A DNA stretch of 64,000 nucleotides from Abelmoschus esculentus (taxonomy: Eukaryota > Streptophyta > Magnoliopsida > Malvales > Malvaceae): contig JAUCBN010000062.1 in assembly GCA_035048815.1 (NCBI GenBank), forward strand, positions 7,760,001 to 7,824,000. Direction: 5' to 3'. The notes under the pieces are model-generated. The model ran no database searches. It worked only from the letters and a program-made list of their open reading frames with translations, and was not told the DNA's origin. Both the position numbers and the translations under genes were made by a program. Each line of letters starts with the position of its first letter. Within the stretch, counting starts at the first letter, position 1. Shown piece after piece: positions 22,821 through 36,360 of the stretch.

Positions 22821-25800
22821 GACTTTTGACCCTAATTTGACTGCTTAATCTCAAATTTTATGCTTTTTACTCGGTTAAAATTCGAACGGGTTCACTCTAA
22901 AGCCCATTTAGACATGCACGCTTTGAACCCTACAAAACGATCGAAAATGATGTTTAATCAAATTTTATGGGTTCAACTATCTAATTATGGGCTTTTGGAC
23001 CTAATTATAAAACTTAATCTCAAATTTGGAGCTTTTTCCTCGGTTAAATTTCGTACAGGTTCACTCTAAAGCCCATTTAGACATGCACGCTCTAAACCCT
23101 AAAAAATGATCGAAAATGATGTTTAATCAAATTTTATGGGCTCAAAAATTTAACTATGGACTTTTGAACCTAATTATACAGCTTAATCTCGATTTTGGAG
23201 CTTTTTACTCAGTTAAATTTCGAAGGGGTTTACTCTAAAGCCCATTTAGACATGCACGCTCTAAACCCTAAAAAATGATCGAAAATGATGTTTAATCAAA
23301 TTTTATGGGGTCAACTATTTAATTATGGGCTTTTGGACCTAATTATACAACTTAATCTCAAATTTGGAGCTTTTTACTCGGTTAAAATTTGAACGGGTTC
23401 ACTCTAAAGCCCATTTAGACATGCACGCTCTAAACCCTAAAAAATGATCGAAAATGATGTTTAATCAAATTTTATGGGCTCAAAAATTTAATTATGGACT
23501 TTTGACCCTAATTATACTGCTTAATCTCAAATTTTATGCTTTTTACTCGGTTAAAATTCGAACGGGTTCACTCTAAAGCTCATTTAGACATGCACGCTCT
23601 GAACCCTACAAAACGATCGAAAATGATATTTAATCAAATTTTATGGGTTCAACTATTTAATTATGGGCTTTTGAACCTAAATATACAACTTAATCTCAAA
23701 TTTGGAGCTTTTTACTCAGTTAAAATTCGAACGCGTTCACACTAAAGCCCATTTAGACATGCACGCTCTAAACCCTAAAAAATGATCGAAAATGATGTTT
23801 AATCAAATTTTATGGGCTCAAAAATTTAATTACGGACTTTTGACCCTAATTTGACTGCTTAATCTCAAATTTTATGCTTTTTACTCGGTTAAAATTCGAA
23901 CAGGTTCACTCTAAAGCTCATTTAGACATGCACGCTCTGAACCCTACAAAACGATCGAAAATGATATTTAATCAAATTTTATGGGTTCAACTATTTAATT
24001 ATGGGCTTTTGAACCTAAATATACAACTTAATCTCAAATTTGGAGCTTTTTACTCAGTTAAAATTCGAACGCGTTCACACTAAAGCCCATTTAGACATGC
24101 ACGCTCTAAACCCTAAAAAATGATCGAAAATGATGTTTAATCAAATTTTATGGGCTCAAAAATTTAACTATGGACTTTTGAACCTAATTATACAGCTTAA
24201 TCTCAATTTTGGAGCTTTTTACTCAGTTAAATTTCGAAGGGGTTCACTCTAAAGCCCATTTAGACATGCACGCTCTAAACCCTAAAAAATGATCGAAAAT
24301 GATGTTTAATCAAATTTTATGGGCTCAAAAATTTAACTATGGACTTTTGAACCTAATTATACAGCTTAATCTCAATTTTGGAGCTTTTTACTCAGTTAAA
24401 TTTCGAAGGGGTTCACTCTAAAGCCCATTTAGACATGCACGCTCTAAACCCTAAAAAATGATCGAAAATGATGTTTAATCAAATTTTATGGGCTCAAAAA
24501 TTTAACTATGGACTTTTGAACCTAATTATACAGCTTAATCTCAATTTTGGAGCTTTTTACTCAGTTAAATTTCGAAGGGGTTCACTCTAAAGCCCATTTA
24601 GACATGCACGCTCTAAACCCTAAAAAATGATCGAAAATGATGTTTAATCAAATTTTATGGGCTCAAAAATTTAATTATGGACTTTTGACCCTAATTATAC
24701 TGCTTAATCTCAAATTTTATGTTTTTTACTCGGTTAAAATTCGAACGGGTTCACTCTAAAGCTCATTTAGACATGCACGCTCTGAACCCTACAAAACGAT
24801 CGAAAATGATATTTAATCAAATTTTATGGGTTCAACTATTTAATTATGGGCTTTTGAACCTAAATATACAACTTAATCTCAAATTTGGAGCTTTTTACTC
24901 AGTTAAAATTCGAACGCGTTCACACTAAAGCCCATTTAGACATGCACGCTCTAAACCCTAAAAAATGATCGAAAATGATGTTTAATCAAATTTTATGGGC
25001 TCAAAAATTTAATTACGGACTTTTGACCCTAATTTGACTGCTTAATCTCAAATTTTATGCTTTTTACTCGGTTAAAATTCGAACAGGTTCACTCTAAAGC
25101 TCATTTAGACATGCACGCTCTGAACCCTACAAAACGATCGAAAATGATATTTAATCAAATTTTATGGGTTCAACTATTTAATTATGGGCTTTTGAACCTA
25201 AATATACAACTTAATCTCAAATTTGGAGCTTTTTACTCAGTTAAAATTCGAACGCGTTCACACTAAAGCCCATTTAGACATGCACGCTCTAAACCCTAAA
25301 AAATGATCGAAAATGATGTTTAATCAAATTTTATGGGCTCAAAAATTTAACTATAGACTTTTGAACCTAATTATACAGCTTAATCTCAATTTTGGAGCTT
25401 TTTACTCAGTTAAATTTCGAAGGGGTTCACTCTAAAGCCCATTTAGACATGCACGCTCTAAACCCTAAAAAATGATCGAAAATGATGTTTAATCAAATTT
25501 TATGGGCTCAAAAATTTAACTATGGACTTTTGAACCTAATTATACAGCTTAATCTCAATTTTGGAGCTTTTTACTCAGTTAAATTTCGAAGGGGTTCACT
25601 CTAAAGCCCATTTAGACATGCACGCTCTAAACCCTAAAAAATGATCGAAAATGATGTTTAATCAAATTTTATGGGCTCAAAAATTTAACTATGGACTTTT
25701 GAACCTAATTATACAGCTTAATCTCAATTTTGGAGCTTTTTACTCAGTTAAATTTCGAAGGGGTTTACTCTAAAGCCCATTTAGACATGCACGCTCTAAA

Positions 25801-26190
25801 CCCTAAAAAATGATCGAAAATGATGTTTAATGAAATTTTATGGGTTCAACTATTTAATTATGGGCTTTTGGACCTAATTATACTGCTTAATCTCAAATTT
25901 TATGCTTTTTACTCGGTTAAAATTCGAACGGGTTCACTCTAAAGCTCATTTAGACATGCACGCTCTGAACCCTACAAAACGATCGAAAATGATATTTAAT
26001 CAAATTTTATGGGTTCAACTATTTAATTATGGGCTTTTGAACCTAAATATACAACTTAATCTCAAATTTGGAGCTTTTTACTCAGTTAAAATTCGAACGC
26101 GTTCACACTAAAGCCCATTTAGACATGCACGCTCTAAACCCTAAAAAATGATCGAAAATGATGTTTAATCAAATTTTATGGGCTCAAAAA
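21230..26190 (+). repeat. 3,380-bp (20-monomer) partial repeat
   Basis: About 21,230-22,820 recurs at about 24,610-26,190 at offset 3,380 bp (20 x 169). The C-D, E-D, A(AACTATAGAC), A, A(TTTACTC), G-D succession is the same in both. One difference is TTTTATGTTTTTTAC at 24,719 against TTTTATGCTTTTTAC at 21,339. The sequence between (about 22,820-24,610) holds E-F, A with CTCGATTTTGG (23,185), B, C-D, E-D and three A monomers. Confidence 0.85.
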
Positions 26191-27126
26191 TTTAACTATG
26201 GACTTTTGAACCTAATTATACAGCTTAATCTCAATTTTGGAGCTTTTTACTCAGTTAAATTTCGAAGGGGTTCACACTAAAGCCCATTTAGACATGCACG
26301 CTCTAAACCCTAAAAAATGATCGAAAATGATGTTTAATCAAATTTTATGGGCTCAAAAATTTAACTATGGACTTTTGAACCTAATTATACAGCTTAATCT
26401 CAATTTTGGAGCTTTTTACTCAGTTAAATTTCGAAGGGGTTCACTCTAAAGCCCATTTAGACATGCACGCTCTAAACCCTAAAAAATGATCGAAAATGAT
26501 GTTTAATCAAATTTTATGGGCTCAAAAATTTAACTATGGACTTTTGAACCTAATTATACAGCTTAATCTCAATTTTGGAGCTTTTTACTCAGTTAAATTT
26601 CGAAGGGGTTCACTCTAAAGCCCATTTAGACATGCACGCTCTAAACCCTAAAAAATGATCGAAAATGATGTTTAATCAAATTTTATGGGCTCAAAAATTT
26701 AACTATGGACTTTTGAACCTAATTATACAGCTTAATCTCAATTTTGGAGCTTTTTACTCAGTTAAAATTCGAACGCGTTCACACTAAAGCCCATTTAGAC
26801 ATGCACGCTCTAAACCCTAAAAAATGATCGAAAATGATGTTTAATCAAATTTTATGGGCTCAAAAATTTAACTATGGACTTTTGAACCTAATTATACAGC
26901 TTAATCTCAATTTTGGAGCTTTTTACTCAGTTAAATTTCGAAGGGGTTCACTCTAAAGCCCATTTAGACATGCACGCTCTAAACCCTAAAAAATGATCGA
27001 AAATGATGTTTAATCAAATTTTATGGGCTCAAAAATTTAACTATGGACTTTTGAACCTAATTATACAGCTTAATCTCAATTTTGGAGCTTTTTACTCAGT
27101 TAAATTTCGAAGGGGTTCACTCTAAA

Positions 27127-27275
27127 GCCCATTTAGACATGCACGCTCTAAACCCTAAAAAATGATCGAAAATGATGTTTAATCAAATTTTATGGGCTTT
27201 TGGACCTAAATATACAACTTAATCTCAAATTTGGAGCTTTTTACTCAGTTAAAATTCGAACGCGTTCACACTAAA
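27127..27275 (+). repeat. 149-bp deletion monomer, copy 1
   Basis: The monomer reads TTTTATGGGCTTTTGGACC where D-like monomers have a second TTATGGG 20 bp further on. The missing 20 bp lie between two TTATGGG copies, and one copy remains at 27,190-27,196. This is the pattern left by slippage or microhomology-mediated deletion. Confidence 0.92.
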
Positions 27276-28458
27276 GCCCATTTAGACATGCACGCTCTAA
27301 ACCCTAAAAAATGATCGAAAATGATGTTTAATCAAATTTTATGGGCTCAAAAATTTAATTACGGACTTTTGACCCTAATTTGACTGCTTAATCTCAAATT
27401 TTATGCTTTTTACTCGGTTAAAATTCGAACGGGTTCACTCTAAAGCCCATTTAGACATGCACGCTTTGAACCCTACAAAACGATCGAAAATGATATTTAA
27501 TCAAATTTTATGGGTTCAACTATCTAATTATGGGCTTTTGGACCTAATTATACAACTTAATCTCAAATTTGGAGCTTTTTCCTCGGTTAAATTTCGTACA
27601 GGTTCACTCTAAAGCCCATTTAGACATGCACGCTCTAAACCCTAAAAAATGATCGAAAATGATGTTTAATCAAATTTTATGGGCTCAAAAATTTAACTAT
27701 GGACTTTTGAACCTAATTATACAGCTTAATCTCAATTTTGGAGCTTTTTACTCAGTTAAATTTCGAAGGGGTTTACTCTAAAGCCCATTTAGACATGCAC
27801 GCTCTAAACCCTAAAAAATGATCGAAAATGATGTTTAATCAAATTTTATGGGCTCAAAAATTTAACTATGGACTTTTGAACCTAATTATACAGCTTAATC
27901 TCAATTTTGGAGCTTTTTACTCAGTTAAATTTCGAAGGGGTTCACTCTAAAGCCCATTTAGACATGCACGCTCTAAACCCTAAAAAATGATCGAAAATGA
28001 TGTTTAATCAAATTTTATGGGCTCAAAAATTTAACTATGGACTTTTGAACCTAATTATACAGCTTAATCTCAATTTTGGAGCTTTTTACTCAGTTAAAAT
28101 TCGAACGCGTTCACACTAAAGCCCATTTAGACATGCACGCTCTAAACCCTAAAAAATGATCGAAAATGATGTTTAATCAAATTTTATGGGCTCAAAAATT
28201 TAACTATGGACTTTTGAACCTAATTATACAGCTTAATCTCAATTTTGGAGCTTTTTACTCAGTTAAATTTCGAAGGGGTTCACTCTAAAGCCCATTTAGA
28301 CATGCACGCTCTAAACCCTAAAAAATGATCGAAAATGATGTTTAATCAAATTTTATGGGCTCAAAAATTTAACTATGGACTTTTGAACCTAATTATACAG
28401 CTTAATCTCAATTTTGGAGCTTTTTACTCAGTTAAATTTCGAAGGGGTTCACTCTAAA

Positions 28459-28607
28459 GCCCATTTAGACATGCACGCTCTAAACCCTAAAAAATGATCG
28501 AAAATGATGTTTAATCAAATTTTATGGGCTTTTGGACCTAAATATACAACTTAATCTCAAATTTGGAGCTTTTTACTCAGTTAAAATTCGAACGCGTTCA
28601 CACTAAA
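28459..28607 (+). repeat. 149-bp deletion monomer, copy 2
   Basis: Same junction as copy 1, 1,332 bp downstream (TTATGGG at 28,522-28,528), copied by the nested duplication. Confidence 0.92.
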
Positions 28608-30804
28608 GCCCATTTAGACATGCACGCTCTAAACCCTAAAAAATGATCGAAAATGATGTTTAATCAAATTTTATGGGCTCAAAAATTTAATTACGGACTT
28701 TTGACCCTAATTTGACTGCTTAATCTCAAATTTTATGCTTTTTACTCGGTTAAAATTCGAACGGGTTCACTCTAAAGCCCATTTAGACATGCACGCTTTG
28801 AACCCTACAAAACGATCGAAAATGATATTTAATCAAATTTTATGGGTTCAACTATCTAATTATGGGCTTTTGGACCTAATTATACAACTTAATCTCAAAT
28901 TTGGAGCTTTTTCCTCGGTTAAATTTCGTACAGGTTCACTCTAAAGCCCATTTAGACATGCACGCTCTAAACCCTAAAAAATGATCGAAAATGATGTTTA
29001 ATCAAATTTTATGGGCTCAAAAATTTAACTATGGACTTTTGAACCTAATTATACAGCTTAATCTCAATTTTGGAGCTTTTTACTCAGTTAAATTTCGAAG
29101 GGGTTTACTCTAAAGCCCATTTAGACATGCACGCTCTAAACCCTAAAAAATGATCGAAAATGATGTTTAATCAAATTTTATGGGCTCAAAAATTTAACTA
29201 TGGAGTTTTGAACCTAATTATACAACTTAATCTCAAATTTGGAGCTTTTTACTCGGTTAAAATTTGAACGGGTTCACTCTAAAGCCCATTTAGACATGCA
29301 CGCTCTAAACCCTAAAAAATGATCGAAAATGATGTTTAATCAAATTTTATGGGCTCAAAAATTTAATTATGGACTTTTGACCCTAATTATACTGCTTAAT
29401 CTCAAATTTTATGCTTTTTACTCGGTTAAAATTCGAACGGGTTCACTCTAAAGCTCATTTAGACATGCACGCTCTGAACCCTACAAAACGATCGAAAATG
29501 ATATTTAATCAAATTTTATGGGTTCAACTATTTAATTATGGGCTTTTGAACCTAAATATACAACTTAATCTCAAATTTGGAGCTTTTTACTTAGTTAAAA
29601 TTCGAACGCGTTCACACTAAAGCCCATTTAGACATGCACGCTCTAAACCCTAAAAAATGATCGAAAATGATGTTTAATCAAATTTTATGGGCTCAAAAAT
29701 TTAATTACGGACTTTTGACCCTAATTTGACTGCTTAATCTCAAATTTTATGCTTTTTACTCGGTTAAAATTCGAACAGGTTCACTCTAAAGCTCATTTAG
29801 ACATGCACGCTCTGAACCCTACAAAACGATCGAAAATGATATTTAATCAAATTTTATGGGTTCAACTATTTAATTATGGGCTTTTGAACCTAAATATACA
29901 ACTTAATCTCAAATTTGGAGCTTTTTACTCAGTTAAAATTCGAACGCGTTCACACTAAAGCCCATTTAGACATGCACGCTCTAAACCCTAAAAAATGATC
30001 GAAAATGATGTTTAATCAAATTTTATGGGCTCAAAAATTTAACTATGGACTTTTGAACCTAATTATACAGCTTAATCTCAATTTTGGAGCTTTTTACTCA
30101 GTTAAATTTCGAAGGGGTTCACTCTAAAGCCCATTTAGACATGCACGCTCTAAACCCTAAAAAATGATCGAAAATGATGTTTAATCAAATTTTATGGGCT
30201 CAAAAATTTAACTATGGACTTTTGAACCTAATTATACAGCTTAATCTCAATTTTGGAGCTTTTTACTCAGTTAAATTTCGAAGGGGTTCACTCTAAAGCC
30301 CATTTAGACATGCACGCTCTAAACCCTAAAAAATGATCGAAAATGATGTTTAATCAAATTTTATGGGCTCAAAAATTTAACTATGGACTTTTGAACCTAA
30401 TTATACAGCTTAATCTCAATTTTGGAGCTTTTTACTCAGTTAAAATTCGAACGCGTTCACACTAAAGCCCATTTAGACATGCACGCTCTAAACCCTAAAA
30501 AATGATCGAAAATGATGTTTAATCAAATTTTATGGGCTCAAAAATTTAACTATGGACTTTTGAACCTAATTATACAGCTTAATCTCAATTTTGGAGCTTT
30601 TTACTCAGTTAAATTTCGAAGGGGTTCACTCTAAAGCCCATTTAGACATGCACGCTCTAAACCCTAAAAAATGATCGAAAATGATGTTTAATCAAATTTT
30701 ATGGGCTCAAAAATTTAACTATGGACTTTTGAACCTAATTATACAGCTTAATCTCAATTTTGGAGCTTTTTACTCAGTTAAATTTCGAAGGGGTTCACTC
30801 TAAA

Positions 30805-30953
30805 GCCCATTTAGACATGCACGCTCTAAACCCTAAAAAATGATCGAAAATGATGTTTAATCAAATTTTATGGGCTTTTGGACCTAAATATACAACTTAA
30901 TCTCAAATTTGGAGCTTTTTACTCAGTTAAAATTCGAACGCGTTCACACTAAA
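30805..30953 (+). repeat. 149-bp deletion monomer, copy 3
   Basis: Same junction, 3,678 bp after copy 1 (TTATGGG at 30,868-30,874). Confidence 0.92.
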
Positions 30954-32136
30954 GCCCATTTAGACATGCACGCTCTAAACCCTAAAAAATGATCGAAAAT
31001 GATGTTTAATCAAATTTTATGGGCTCAAAAATTTAATTACGGACTTTTGACCCTAATTTGACTGCTTAATCTCAAATTTTATGCTTTTTACTCGGTTAAA
31101 ATTCGAACGGGTTCACTCTAAAGCCCATTTAGACATGCACGCTTTGAACCCTACAAAACGATCGAAAATGATATTTAATCAAATTTTATGGGTTCAACTA
31201 TCTAATTATGGGCTTTTGGACCTAATTATACAACTTAATCTCAAATTTGGAGCTTTTTCCTCGGTTAAATTTCGTACAGGTTCACTCTAAAGCCCATTTA
31301 GACATGCACGCTCTAAACCCTAAAAAATGATCGAAAATGATGTTTAATCAAATTTTATGGGCTCAAAAATTTAACTATGGACTTTTGAACCTAATTATAC
31401 AGCTTAATCTCAATTTTGGAGCTTTTTACTCAGTTAAATTTCGAAGGGGTTTACTCTAAAGCCCATTTAGACATGCACGCTCTAAACCCTAAAAAATGAT
31501 CGAAAATGATGTTTAATCAAATTTTATGGGCTCAAAAATTTAACTATGGACTTTTGAACCTAATTATACAGCTTAATCTCAATTTTGGAGCTTTTTACTC
31601 AGTTAAATTTCGAAGGGGTTCACTCTAAAGCCCATTTAGACATGCACGCTCTAAACCCTAAAAAATGATCGAAAATGATGTTTAATCAAATTTTATGGGC
31701 TCAAAAATTTAACTATGGACTTTTGAACCTAATTATACAGCTTAATCTCAATTTTGGAGCTTTTTACTCAGTTAAAATTCGAACGCGTTCACACTAAAGC
31801 CCATTTAGACATGCACGCTCTAAACCCTAAAAAATGATCGAAAATGATGTTTAATCAAATTTTATGGGCTCAAAAATTTAACTATGGACTTTTGAACCTA
31901 ATTATACAGCTTAATCTCAATTTTGGAGCTTTTTACTCAGTTAAATTTCGAAGGGGTTCACTCTAAAGCCCATTTAGACATGCACGCTCTAAACCCTAAA
32001 AAATGATCGAAAATGATGTTTAATCAAATTTTATGGGCTCAAAAATTTAACTATGGACTTTTGAACCTAATTATACAGCTTAATCTCAATTTTGGAGCTT
32101 TTTACTCAGTTAAATTTCGAAGGGGTTCACTCTAAA

Positions 32137-32285
32137 GCCCATTTAGACATGCACGCTCTAAACCCTAAAAAATGATCGAAAATGATGTTTAATCAAATTT
32201 TATGGGCTTTTGGACCTAAATATACAACTTAATCTCAAATTTGGAGCTTTTTACTCAGTTAAAATTCGAACGCGTTCACACTAAA
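32137..32285 (+). repeat. 149-bp deletion monomer, copy 4
   Basis: Same junction, 3,678 bp after copy 2 (TTATGGG at 32,200-32,206). No fifth copy exists: the equivalent place in the third, partial unit (about 34,546) has the full-length A monomer. Confidence 0.92.
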
Positions 32286-34549
32286 GCCCATTTAGACATG
32301 CACGCTCTAAACCCTAAAAAATGATCGAAAATGATGTTTAATCAAATTTTATGGGCTCAAAAATTTAATTACGGACTTTTGACCCTAATTTGACTGCTTA
32401 ATCTCAAATTTTATGCTTTTTACTCGGTTAAAATTCGAACGGGTTCACTCTAAAGCCCATTTAGACATGCACGCTTTGAACCCTACAAAACGATCGAAAA
32501 TGATATTTAATCAAATTTTATGGGTTCAACTATCTAATTATGGGCTTTTGGACCTAATTATACAACTTAATCTCAAATTTGGAGCTTTTTCCTCGGTTAA
32601 ATTTCGTACAGGTTCACTCTAAAGCCCATTTAGACATGCACGCTCTAAACCCTAAAAAATGATCGAAAATGATGTTTAATCAAATTTTATGGGCTCAAAA
32701 ATTTAACTATGGACTTTTGAACCTAATTATACAGCTTAATCTCAATTTTGGAGCTTTTTACTCAGTTAAATTTCGAAGGGGTTTACTCTAAAGCCCATTT
32801 AGACATGCACGCTCTAAACCCTAAAAAATGATCGAAAATGATGTTTAATCAAATTTTATGGGCTCAAAAATTTAACTATGGAGTTTTGAACCTAATTATA
32901 CAACTTAATCTCAAATTTGGAGCTTTTTACTCGGTTAAAATTTGAACGGGTTCACTCTAAAGCCCATTTAGACATGCACGCTCTAAACCCTAAAAAATGA
33001 TCGAAAATGATGTTTAATCAAATTTTATGGGCTCAAAAATTTAATTATGGACTTTTGACCCTAATTATACTGCTTAATCTCAAATTTTATGCTTTTTACT
33101 CGGTTAAAATTCGAACGGGTTCACTCTAAAGCTCATTTAGACATGCACGCTCTGAACCCTACAAAACGATCGAAAATGATATTTAATCAAATTTTATGGG
33201 TTCAACTATTTAATTATGGGCTTTTGAACCTAAATATACAACTTAATCTCAAATTTGGAGCTTTTTACTTAGTTAAAATTCGAACGCGTTCACACTAAAG
33301 CCCATTTAGACATGCACGCTCTAAACCCTAAAAAATGATCGAAAATGATGTTTAATCAAATTTTATGGGCTCAAAAATTTAATTACGGACTTTTGACCCT
33401 AATTTGACTGCTTAATCTCAAATTTTATGCTTTTTACTCGGTTAAAATTCGAACAGGTTCACTCTAAAGCTCATTTAGACATGCACGCTCTGAACCCTAC
33501 AAAACGATCGAAAATGATATTTAATCAAATTTTATGGGTTCAACTATGTAATTATGGGCTTTTGAACCTAAATATACAACTTAATCTCAAATTTGGAGCT
33601 TTTTACTCAGTTAAAATTCGAACGCGTTCACACTAAAGCCCATTTAGACATGCACGCTCTAAACCCTAAAAAATGATCGAAAATGATGTTTAATCAAATT
33701 TTATGGGCTCAAAAATTTAACTATGGACTTTTGAACCTAATTATACAGCTTAATCTCAATTTTGGAGCTTTTTACTCAGTTAAATTTCGAAGGGGTTCAC
33801 TCTAAAGCCCATTTAGACATGCACGCTCTAAACCCTAAAAAATGATCGAAAATGATGTTTAATCAAATTTTATGGGCTCAAAAATTTAACTATGGACTTT
33901 TGAACCTAATTATACAGCTTAATCTCAATTTTGGAGCTTTTTACTCAGTTAAATTTCGAAGGGGTTCACTCTAAAGCCCATTTAGACATGCACGCTCTAA
34001 ACCCTAAAAAATGATCGAAAATGATGTTTAATCAAATTTTATGGGCTCAAAAATTTAACTATGGACTTTTGAACCTAATTATACAGCTTAATCTCAATTT
34101 TGGAGCTTTTTACTCAGTTAAAATTCGAACGCGTTCACACTAAAGCCCATTTAGACATGCACGCTCTAAACCCTAAAAAATGATCGAAAATGATGTTTAA
34201 TCAAATTTTATGGGCTCAAAAATTTAACTATGGACTTTTGAACCTAATTATACAGCTTAATCTCAATTTTGGAGCTTTTTACTCAGTTAAATTTCGAAGG
34301 GGTTCACTCTAAAGCCCATTTAGACATGCACGCTCTAAACCCTAAAAAATGATCGAAAATGATGTTTAATCAAATTTTATGGGCTCAAAAATTTAACTAT
34401 GGACTTTTGAACCTAATTATACAGCTTAATCTCAATTTTGGAGCTTTTTACTCAGTTAAATTTCGAAGGGGTTCACTCTAAAGCCCATTTAGACATGCAC
34501 GCTCTAAACCCTAAAAAATGATCGAAAATGATGTTTAATCAAATTTTAT

Positions 34550-36360
34550 GGGCTCAAAAATTTAACTATGGACTTTTGAACCTAATTATACAGCTTAATC
34601 TCAATTTTGGAGCTTTTTACTCAGTTAAATTTCGAAGGGGTTCACTCTAAAGCCCATTTAGACATGCACGCTCTAAACCCTAAAAAATGATCGAAAATGA
34701 TGTTTAATCAAATTTTATGGGGTCAAAAATTTAATTATGGACTTTTGACCCTAATTATACTGCTTAATCTCAAATTTTATGCTTTTTACTCGGTTAAAAT
34801 TCGAACGGGTTCACTCTAAAGCTCATTTAGACATGCACGCTCTGAACCCTACAAAACGATCGAAAATGATATTTAATCAAATTTTATGGGTTCAACTATT
34901 TAATTATGGGCTTTTGAACCTAAATATACAACTTAATCTCAAATTTGGAGCTTTTTACTCAGTTAAAATTCGAACGCGTTCACACTAAAGCCCATTTAGA
35001 CATGCACGCTCTAAACCCTAAAAAATGATCGAAAATGATGTTTAATCAAATTTTATGGGCTCAAAAATTTAATTACGGACTTTTGACCCTAATTTGACTG
35101 CTTAATCTCAAATTTTATGCTTTTTACTCGGTTAAAATTCGAACGGGTTCACTCTAAAGCCCATTTAGACATGCACGCTTTGAACCCTACAAAACGATCG
35201 AAAATGATATTTAATCAAATTTTATGGGTTCAACTATCTAATTATGGGCTTTTGGACCTAATTATACAACTTAATCTCAAATTTGGAGCTTTTTCCTCGG
35301 TTAAATTTCGTACAGGTTCACTCTAAAGCCCATTTAGACATGCACGCTCTAAACCCTAAAAAATGATCGAAAATGATGTTTAATCAAATTTTATGGGCTC
35401 AAAAATTTAACTATGGACTTTTGAACCTAATTATACAGCTTAATCTCAATTTTGGAGCTTTTTACTCAGTTAAATTTCGAAGGGGTTTACTCTAAAGCCC
35501 ATTTAGACATGCACGCTCTAAACCCTAAAAAATGATCGAAAATGATGTTTAATCAAATTTTATGGGCTCAAAAATTTAACTATGGACTTTTGAACCTAAT
35601 TATACAGCTTAATCTCAAATTTGGAGCTTTTTACTCGGTTAAAATTTGAACGGGTTCACTCTAAAGCCCATTTAGACATGCACGCTCTAAACCCTAAAAA
35701 ATGATCGAAAATGATGTTTAATCAAATTTTATGGGCTCAAAAATTTAATTATGGACTTTTGACCCTAATTATACTGCTTAATCTCAAATTTTATGCTTTT
35801 TACTCGGTTAAAATTCGAACGGGTTCACTCTAAAGCTCATTTAGACATGCACGCTCTGAACCCTACAAAACGATCGAAAATGATATTTAATCAAATTTTA
35901 TGGGTTCAACTATTTAATTATGGGCTTTTGAACCTAAATATACAACTTAATCTCAAATTTGGAGCTTTTTACTCAGTTAAAATTCGAACGCGTTCACACT
36001 AAAGCCCATTTAGACATGCACGCTCTAAACCCTAAAAAATGATCGAAAATGATGTTTAATCAAATTTTATGGGCTCAAAAATTTAATTACGGACTTTTGA
36101 CCCTAATTTGACTGCTTAATCTCAAATTTTATGCTTTTTACTCGGTTAAAATTCGAACAGGTTCACTCTAAAGCTCATTTAGACATGCACGCTCTGAACC
36201 CTACAAAACGATCGAAAATGATATTTAATCAAATTTTATGGGTTCAACTATTTAATTATGGGCTTTTGAACCTAAATATACAACTTAATCTCAAATTTGG
36301 AGCTTTTTACTCAGTTAAAATTCGAACGCGTTCACACTAAAGCCCATTTAGACATGCACG
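34550..36360 (+). repeat. Segment related to the 13-mer unit of the 42-50 kb region
   Basis: A, then C with GGGGTCAAAAATTT (34,720), D, E-F, A, A/B hybrid, C-D and E-D in the same order as about 42,155-43,965 (offset 7,605 = 45 x 169). The A/B hybrid near 35,540-35,710 keeps CAGCTTAATC and GGACTTTTG, whereas the later copies have CAACTTAATC and GGAGTTTTG. Confidence 0.82.

Larger units (their letters stand above)
26500..29180 (+). repeat. Nested 1,332-bp tandem duplication (8-mer)
   Basis: Inside each 3,678-bp unit, a stretch of seven 169-bp monomers plus one 149-bp monomer (1,332 bp) is present twice in tandem. Markers: the A/D hybrid at 26,761 and 28,093, the deletion junction at 27,190 and 28,522, and the E-F dimer starting near 27,276 and 28,608. 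The same pair recurs in copy 2 (30,868 and 32,200). The right limit is near 27,860 / 29,190, where GGACTTTTG becomes GGAGTTTTG. Confidence 0.9.
26272..34550 (+). repeat. 3,678-bp HOR (22 monomers), about 2.25 copies
   Basis: Copy 1 is about 26,272-29,949, copy 2 about 29,950-33,627, and a partial copy 3 is about 33,628-34,550. Markers repeat at exactly 3,678 bp: the A/D hybrid ending in GAACGCGTTC (26,761, 30,439 and 34,117), the 149-bp monomers, AACTATGGAGTTTTG (29,206 and 32,884) and TTTTTACTTAGTT (near 29,590 and 33,268). The length equals 22 x 169 minus two 20-bp deletions. Copy 2 differs from copy 1 by very few bases, for example T to G at 33,548. Confidence 0.92.
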
